Origin: Neptunicoccus cionae | Lineage (GTDB): Bacteria; Pseudomonadota; Alphaproteobacteria; Rhodobacterales; Rhodobacteraceae | DNA: 64,000 nucleotides | Direction of reading: 5' to 3' | NCBI RefSeq assembly: GCF_002860325.1 | Contig: NZ_PKOJ01000005.1 | Coordinates: 248,001 to 312,000 of the forward strand | Shown here: positions 59,144-64,000 of the stretch, piece by piece | Numbering within the stretch: the stretch's first letter is position 1 | Layout: every line of letters starts with the position of its first letter | The notes under the pieces: model-generated | Database searches by the model: none | The model's input: the letters and a program-made list of their open reading frames with translations, nothing else | What the model was told of the DNA's origin: nothing | Made by a program: the position numbers and the translations under genes

Positions 59144-59956
59144 GGGATCGTCAAGTTGTTGTTCGGGATCGAAAGTGGGGGTGCGCTACCTTCTGTCACG
59201 CGGCCATGCTTTTCGCACAGTCGTTCCAGCGCCCGAACGCGGCGGCGAGGCTCTGACGGTATCTGGAGGCGGTCATCTTATGGCGGCGAGGGCGGAACAG
59301 GTTGGCGGTTTCATCATGGGCGCAGAGGAACCTTTGCGCCTGCCTTGCCGATTTGAAACGGCCCTGGATTTTCTCGCGCTTTCGCGTGGGTCTGTGCGAT
59401 CCCTCAATACGATTGTTCAGTCCCTTGTGCGCCCGGTGATCCACGTTCAGCCTGAGCTGCCGCAGGGCCGCGCCGTAGCTGCGCAGTTTGTCCGTCACGA
59501 TGACGCGGGGCTCTCCCCAGCGGGCGATCAGCTGTGAAATGAAACGCATCGCCGCCCGCGCATTGCGGCGCGTTTGCACGAGGATGTCGAGAACTTCGCC
59601 GTTGCTGTCCACGGCGCGCCACAGCCAGTGTCGCACGCCGTTGATCATAATCACCACCTCGTCCAAGTGCCATTTGTCGGTGGGCCGCGGGCGCGTAGCG
59701 CGGACCCGTTTCGCGATCTGCGGCCCGAATTTCCCCTCCCATGCTCGGATTGCCTCATAGCTCACCACGATACCGCGCTCGGCCAGCAGATCCTCGACAT
59801 CACGCAGACTAAGCGAGAAGCGATAATACGCCCAGACCGCGTAGGAAATGATGGAGCGTGGAAAGCGGTGGCCTTTCAGGCGCGGTGCCGAAATCTGACT
59901 GATCATCGCACGGAGCTACATAACTGCCCTCCGGAGGGCAATAACTTGACGATCCC
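59144..59956. mobile_element. IS6-family insertion sequence, complete
   Basis: An 813-bp element with terminal inverted repeats GGGATCGTCAAGTTGTTG (59144-59161) and its complement at 59939-59956 (17 of 18 match). It has one intact transposase gene. Flanking 8-mers AACACAGC and AGTCAGTA do not match, so there is no target duplication. IS6 elements move by cointegration, and a missing duplication points to a rearrangement or deletion at this site. Confidence 0.9.
59196..59906 (-). CDS. IS6-family transposase
   Basis: A 236-aa DDE transposase, normal length for the family, apparently intact. N-terminal zinc-finger-less HTH region (YYRFSLSLRDVEDLLAERGI), catalytic Asp in WHLDEVVIMING (~80), second Asp in VIVTDKLRSYG (~138) and Glu in RIEGSHRPTRKRE (~170). 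Fills most of the element. Its sequence differs clearly from the decayed transposase at 60183, so two different IS6 lineages sit side by side. Confidence 0.92.
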   Translation of the reverse strand: MISQISAPRLKGHRFPRSIISYAVWAYYRFSLSLRDVEDLLAERGIVVSYEAIRAWEGKFGPQIAKRVRATRPRPTDKWHLDEVVIMINGVRHWLWRAVDSNGEVLDILVQTRRNARAAMRFISQLIARWGEPRVIVTDKLRSYGAALRQLRLNVDHRAHKGLNNRIEGSHRPTRKREKIQGRFKSARQAQRFLCAHDETANLFRPRRHKMTASRYRQSLAAAFGRWNDCAKSMAA

Positions 59957-59986
59957 AGTCAGTATGCAACATGTGCCAATGAGCAC

Positions 59987-60946
59987 GCGGGACTGATCTG
60001 ACCTTGAACTTCGAACACCATACGGGCCCGCATCATGTAGTGCGCTGCATCAGAGGCCGGATACATGTCAGCACCCGATAGAGCGTCACAATCAGCTCCA
60101 AAATCATCTCTTGCGCAAGGGGCGGTTATACATTTTGCATTAACCGAGGTATTTGGCCGCGATCATGCTTTTGAAGTCAAGTATGCCGCGTAAATCCCCT
60201 TTTAAGCATCACTCTTTTCCAAGAGGGATCATCCTGTGCGCGGTGCGATGGTATTTACTTTACCCGCTCTCCTATCAAGACGTGGTCGATCTGCTCGCCG
60301 AGCGTGGGATCAGTGTTGATTGATCAACCGTCTATCGCTGGGTGATCACGTTTGGGCCTGAACTCATTAAACGCACAGAGAAACACCTGCGCCGCGCCAG
60401 CCTCGATTGGCACGTGGATGAAACTTACATTCGTGTCGGCGGAGTGTGGCGATATCTATGGCGCGCTGTCGATGCGAATGGGCAAATGATCGGCTTTCGC
60501 CTCACCGCGCGACGAGCTTCGAAAGCAGCCAAGGCCTTTCTGAACAAGGCGATCGAGCGGGTCAGGCTTCATCGCCCGGTCACTATTGTCACGGACAAAG
60601 CACTTGCCTATCGCCGTGTCATTCGTGAGATTAACAGTTGATATGACCCGCATTTCGAAAGCATCAAACACATCGATCATAAGTGGCGAAACAACCTGAT
60701 CGAAAGCGATCACGCAGCAATGAAGCGGCTGCTTGGCTATCGTCAAAATTCCAATCATTGCGATTTGCCAGGGCGACCCTCGGCGGCATTGAAACCATCA
60801 GAACCATCAAACACGGACATATCCATAGCAAGCGATCAGGCGTCAGTGGCGAGGTCTAGTTCATCAGCCAGTTGTTCGAAGTCACTTGATTTGAAAGGCT
60901 GTCTAAGCAAAGTTCTGACCAACAAAAACTAACGCAACAGTCCCGC
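59987..60946. mobile_element. remnant of a second IS6-family element (ends uncertain)
   Basis: Surrounds the decayed transposase gene. The right end probably lies near 60944, where the complement reads GGGACTGTTGCG, like the ends of IS6100-type elements. GCGGGACTG at 59987-59995 has its complement at 60938-60946, a possible degenerate repeat pair. Bases 59957-60182 otherwise show nothing recognisable. Confidence 0.4.
60183..60889 (+). pseudogene. IS6-family transposase, decayed
   Basis: Reading from ATG 60183 gives a typical IS6 start (PRGIILCAVRWYLLYPLSYQDV). It is interrupted by TGA at 60321, a second TGA at 60639, a frameshift near 60745 (after LLGYRQ), and TAG at 60857 before the natural end at 60887-60889. 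DDE pieces remain: WHVDETYIRVGG, IVTDKALAY and NLIESDHAAMKRLL. Not functional. It is more similar to IS26/IS6100-type enzymes than to the intact copy beside it. Confidence 0.85.
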
Positions 60947-60957
60947 TCAGAGTGCAG

Positions 60958-62112
60958 CTAGAAATTCTGCACAAAGGTCAAAGCGCAGTCCTTTGATTTA
61001 TATTCGTACAGTGCAACGTTTGACCGGTTTTGCTCTATCTGGCAGGAGAGTTTCGGTATTGTATCCCAGACGCGGATACGTGCCGAGCTAAAGGAAATTC
61101 CGATGCTGGCAAAACGGTCCTGGCGGGCCTCGGCTAAGGCCGGGAATATACCGTCATAATTACGTCCGCCCAGACTGGCATTCAGGCCCAAAGTGCCCAT
61201 TCCAAACACAGGTGTTGTGATTTCCCCCCAAAGTGAAATGCCTGTGTATTGCAGATGGGCGCGTGTTGGTTTGCTGTGTGTCGTCAGAATGCCAAAACCC
61301 AGACTGGATTGGTCAAAGACAGGAGCAGTGTAAGACGCACCGAGGCTCAGGAGAGGTCCATCCAGATAGTCCAACCCGTCATAATTGCGGTTCTCCACGG
61401 CAATTGTCCCGGTTATGGAACTCTTGTCGGTCAGATAGTGTTCATAGCTCGCTTTGACACCAATTCTGGTGGAATCCGCGTTTTGGGGGCCTGTTTGATC
61501 ATAAAAGTTACGAAACACATAGGGGGTGATCTGTGTGGTTCCTCGCAGCCCGTGTTGGCCCCATGTAACGCTGAGGGTTCCGTCATAGCTGTTCAGACGA
61601 TCCACTGGGTATTGGTTTCGGTTCAGAGCTGCGCTGTATGTCAATGTACCGCCATCATTGGGCAGCACGGTTTCATAGGACATCCGGCCCCCGAAACGCA
61701 GGCCGACACCGCTTTCTTCCTGCCCCCCGCCCACTATGCGAAAGGTACCTGCAAGCGTGTCGAAAATCTGGTTCGAAGACGTGCGGCTGATGTTGGTTGA
61801 CGGCAGGATCGACAAGTTTAATCCAAAGCTAAGCGGTGCGGTTTCAACCACTGTCCCATGAACCCGTTTCAGCAAGGCCAGGTCATCAGCGGCTTTGCTG
61901 GTGCGCATCAATTCCAGCAGGTGAAATTTGGCAGCTCGGTAGTTGCCTGTATGGTAAGAGACTTTCGCATAGCGGAACCGCACGGCCCGGTGATCGGGGT
62001 TTTCGAACAGCAGCCGTGCGGTATCAAAACGCACCTGTTCCAGCGTGCGGTTCTGGGCTAATGCGGTCACGGCAGTGGCGCAAAGGATAAGGCAAATTAG
62101 TAATGACTTCAT
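60958..62112 (-). CDS. surface lipoprotein assembly modifier (Slam, DUF560)-like outer-membrane protein
   Basis: A 384-aa protein with a signal peptide (cleavage ~19-20, ALAQ). A short TPR-like periplasmic part follows (~20-95, FRYAKVSYHTGNYRAAKFHLLELM), then a predicted beta-barrel of alternating strands (~100-384) ending in Phe, as outer-membrane proteins do. The barrel opening (FGLNLSILPSTNISRTS) and ASLGGRNYDGIFPA fit DUF560/Slam, which translocate lipoproteins to the cell surface. The protein is shorter than Neisseria Slam1 because of a reduced N-terminal domain. Its likely client is the lipoprotein encoded directly upstream. Confidence 0.8.
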   Translation of the reverse strand: MKSLLICLILCATAVTALAQNRTLEQVRFDTARLLFENPDHRAVRFRYAKVSYHTGNYRAAKFHLLELMRTSKAADDLALLKRVHGTVVETAPLSFGLNLSILPSTNISRTSSNQIFDTLAGTFRIVGGGQEESGVGLRFGGRMSYETVLPNDGGTLTYSAALNRNQYPVDRLNSYDGTLSVTWGQHGLRGTTQITPYVFRNFYDQTGPQNADSTRIGVKASYEHYLTDKSSITGTIAVENRNYDGLDYLDGPLLSLGASYTAPVFDQSSLGFGILTTHSKPTRAHLQYTGISLWGEITTPVFGMGTLGLNASLGGRNYDGIFPALAEARQDRFASIGISFSSARIRVWDTIPKLSCQIEQNRSNVALYEYKSKDCALTFVQNF

Positions 62113-62295
62113 TTTTTTGAAAGCGCCCCAAGCCTTTTTGCCTGTGAAAGGGGCACGACAGGTTCAAATGACCAGAGAAATGGTGTGAAAATGGCGGTCA
62201 TTCGGGTCTCAACTTCAAGTGTTACAGGGGATGCCCAGTCAGGGCGATCAATTCGTGTTGTTAAAGGTCAAAGGCTAGAACTGCCTATGGCACTG

Positions 62296-62325
62296 AAAAG
62301 GGGGTTACAGGTGCAGCCCCCTTTT
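62296..62325. terminator. stem-loop with T-tract between lipoprotein and Slam genes
   Basis: AAAAGGGGG and CCCCCTTTT form a 9-bp stem with a 12-nt loop, 33 bp after the lipoprotein stop. T-runs on both strands allow termination in either direction. Slam may then need read-through or its own promoter in 62113-62295. Confidence 0.7.
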
Positions 62326-62358
62326 TTAACAGACCCAAACGTTACGGGACCAACTGTG

Positions 62359-63159
62359 TCAGTCCGCGATAAAGGCACCGCGCACAGACACTGCATTTAC
62401 GGTTGTATCGTCAACCACAAAGGCCGCGCCCACCTCGTCGGCATCAGGGCCATAAAATCCGCCGGACAGGGATGTACTGGCCTGTGTGCTAAGCGCATTC
62501 CCGCCGTTTACTGTCGCACTGTCCAGCGAAGCGGTGCCGCCCGAAAAACCGGTGCCGGAAATGCGAGAACCTTCCACCCGAAAGGTTCCCACATCGGTTG
62601 CGGTCTGTGTAGCAGAAAACGCAGGGTTTCGTGTGCCGTTCAGGTCGGTGTAAACCGTATCAACAGTGCCACTGTCAAAGTCTGCGGTCACATTCACCGT
62701 GCCTGTTAGATCCAGAACGTCGAGATTGTCCTGGATCGTCAGGTTTCCGGCACCCGTGTACACCGCGCTCCCTGCTGGCAGGCTTGCGGAATCGATTCCG
62801 ATGACGCCAATGCGTCGGGGGCCGTTTGTCGGATTGACCTCAAAGAAGCGCGCGTAAGTCGCATCGCCTGCAGCGGTGAGTGTGCCTGTCCCACCAGCGT
62901 CCAAATTCAGCTTTGTACGATCACTGTTCAAAGATCCGGATGTTCGTCCCAGTGCCAGTTCGTCCGCAGACAAATCAATCGTTCCGGAGACGCTGCTGCT
63001 GCTTTCTGACAGATTGTCGATAGAAACAGCTGTAACGTTCACAGTGCCCGCCGGAGAGTTGAAATCCCGCTGTGCTGTTCCGCCAGAGCCAAAGCACCCT
63101 GCAAGCAATACCGTACTTAGGGAAAGGGCTGTGGCGGTTGTGATGTGAGTGGTTTTCAT
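62359..63159 (-). CDS. TbpB-like surface lipoprotein, probable Slam client
   Basis: A 266-aa lipoprotein with lipobox LLAGC (Cys at ~22) after a signal sequence, then a Gly/Ser-rich tether. The rest is beta-rich, ending in the eight-stranded-barrel signature LSGGFYGPDADEVGAAFVV (~230), the hallmark of transferrin-binding-protein-B and factor-H-binding-like domains. Such lipoproteins are flipped to the outside by Slam. ATG 63159 is chosen because it starts the signal peptide; the RTX stop lies 10 bp upstream, so both are probably co-transcribed. The ligand is unknown. Confidence 0.8.
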   Translation of the reverse strand: MKTTHITTATALSLSTVLLAGCFGSGGTAQRDFNSPAGTVNVTAVSIDNLSESSSSVSGTIDLSADELALGRTSGSLNSDRTKLNLDAGGTGTLTAAGDATYARFFEVNPTNGPRRIGVIGIDSASLPAGSAVYTGAGNLTIQDNLDVLDLTGTVNVTADFDSGTVDTVYTDLNGTRNPAFSATQTATDVGTFRVEGSRISGTGFSGGTASLDSATVNGGNALSTQASTSLSGGFYGPDADEVGAAFVVDDTTVNAVSVRGAFIAD

Positions 63160-63169
63160 TCTGGTGTCC

Positions 63170-64000
63170 CTAGTAAATAAAGAAGTCAGTTTCAGCGAGG
63201 TCGGCAACGGTAAGACCCGCAAAGCGTATGGTTAACCCTTGATCCGCAAAGGTGGCTTCGCCTTTCACATCGCTCAGGTGTGCAAAGGCTTCTCCGCTAT
63301 CAGTATAGCCAAAGCCGATCAAAGCGACTTTATCCAAACCGGATTGGAAATCCGCGTTATCCACTGTCGAGGCTTGGGTGTCGGTAAAGTCAATATTGAT
63401 ACGCCCGATGGTGTCATTGCCTTGATCCGTGCGGAAAACGAATGTGTCACTGCCAATTCCACCTTCCAGAAGATCGTCACCGCGCCCGCCATTCAGGTGG
63501 TCCCTGCCGCCGATCTGTGCGGAACTGTCGGACTTAAGGATATCATTCCCGGCCCCGCCCTTTAACCTGTCTTTACCAAGGCCACCAAGCAACACGTCAT
63601 TGCCCGCGCCCCCGCTAAGAACATTGCGTCCGTTCATGGCCAGCAGAACATCATCGCCGTTTGCGCCCACAAGAATGTCGTCGCCATCCTTGTCTGTGAT
63701 GGTATCGTTGCCAGCTCCGCCGTTGATGGCATCATTACCGTTCCCGCCTTCGATACGGTCATCGCCAAAGCCTGCAAAGACAATGTCATCCCCGCCAGTG
63801 CCTGTCATCGTGTCATCGCCCGGACCGCCCCGCATTATCCCGTCAGGGCCAACAAGCCCCACAGCAATAAAGTCGGACAGATCAATCGTGTCGGTGACCT
63901 GTTCACCGCCGGCTATTGTCGCCGTCACACCAATATCGAGAGAGCGTATCTTGGTCGGATCAAAATCACCTGTGATGACAATCTGGTCTCCGTCAAGGCC
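63170..64000 (-). CDS. RTX/hemolysin-type calcium-binding protein (N-terminus outside window)
   Basis: At least 276 codons, open to the right edge. About ten GGxGxDxxx-type nonapeptides lie between ~55 and ~185 of the visible part (GGNGNDAING, GGAGNDVLLG, GGRGDDLLEG and others), which fold as a Ca2+-binding beta-roll. The C-terminal ~70 residues (DTFVFRTDQGNDTIGRI and a hydrophobic end DFFIY) fit a type I secretion signal. Likely secreted and held at or released from the surface. Full size and any N-terminal enzyme domain cannot be seen. Confidence 0.88.
   Translation of the reverse strand, partial: GLDGDQIVITGDFDPTKIRSLDIGVTATIAGGEQVTDTIDLSDFIAVGLVGPDGIMRGGPGDDTMTGTGGDDIVFAGFGDDRIEGGNGNDAINGGAGNDTITDKDGDDILVGANGDDVLLAMNGRNVLSGGAGNDVLLGGLGKDRLKGGAGNDILKSDSSAQIGGRDHLNGGRGDDLLEGGIGSDTFVFRTDQGNDTIGRINIDFTDTQASTVDNADFQSGLDKVALIGFGYTDSGEAFAHLSDVKGEATFADQGLTIRFAGLTVADLAETDFFIY

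Noticed and set aside
59136-59964. Target-site duplication of the intact IS6 element
   Set aside because: The 8-mers next to the two ends (AACACAGC and AGTCAGTA) do not match.
63170-63928. CRISPR-like periodic repeats
   Set aside because: The periodicity comes from RTX nonapeptide codons in an open frame; units are diverged and lack spacers.

Overview
The window looks like part of a secondary replicon (plasmid or chromid) of a marine Roseobacter-group alphaproteobacterium (Rhodobacterales). The evidence is a complete repABC replication/partition operon, a TRAP transporter, GC-rich coding with tight ATGA/TTGA gene overlaps, and a heavy load of CoA-dependent catabolic genes. No tRNA, rRNA or CRISPR array was seen.

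Layout. (1) 1-12 kb: an aldehyde dehydrogenase (cut by the left edge), a COG3178 phosphotransferase, two tandem small cupins, a family-1 glycosyltransferase and a PotABCD-like ABC importer form one leftward transcription unit. A GntR regulator with two winged helices, a second copy of the glycosyltransferase, a CmcJ/NvfI-type oxygenase and an SDR run rightwards. (2) 12-18 kb: an AcoR-like regulator without a GAFTGA loop converges on an acetoin-dehydrogenase-like operon. In that operon E2 is split into a free 77-aa lipoyl protein and a lipoyl-less acyltransferase core, next to its own lipoate ligase. (3) 18-46 kb: three large leftward operons for CoA-thioester catabolism, with 5 acyl-CoA dehydrogenases, 4 crotonases (plus a fifth, separate one at 18.4 kb), 2 thiolases, 3 SDRs, an AMACR-like racemase, 2 acyl-CoA synthetases, 2 ACAD10/11-type kinases and a DctPQM TRAP transporter. 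Inside lies an LvaE-LvaA-LvaB-LvaC-like block, the levulinate/4-hydroxyacyl-CoA phosphorylation route. A TetR gene at 37.8 kb and related AT-rich operator-like sequences in front of two operons suggest a common regulon. (4) 46-49.4 kb: a second TetR, a quinone-oxidoreductase-like enzyme and a 2OG-Fe(II) oxygenase. The last two share a long operator-like element with the crotonase at 18.4 kb. (5) 49.5-53.3 kb: repABC with a centromere-like inverted repeat, a recognisable antisense RNA between repB and repC, and a 14-bp palindrome repeated on both sides of repC. (6) 53.6-57.1 kb: an IclR regulator and pcaIJF, the last two steps of the beta-ketoadipate pathway. (7) 57.3-61 kb: a sulfatase, a membrane-protein remnant cut by an IS6-family element, and a second, decayed IS6-family transposase. 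(8) 61-64 kb: a Slam-like outer-membrane protein, a TbpB-like surface lipoprotein and an RTX calcium-binding protein (cut by the right edge).

Taken together, the replicon imports organic acids (TRAP) and a cationic or polyamine-like solute (ABC), activates acids to CoA esters, handles methyl-branched and probably 4-hydroxylated acyl chains, and feeds acetyl-CoA and succinyl-CoA to central metabolism. Protein families are recognised by eye from motifs. Substrates are inferences unless stated otherwise.
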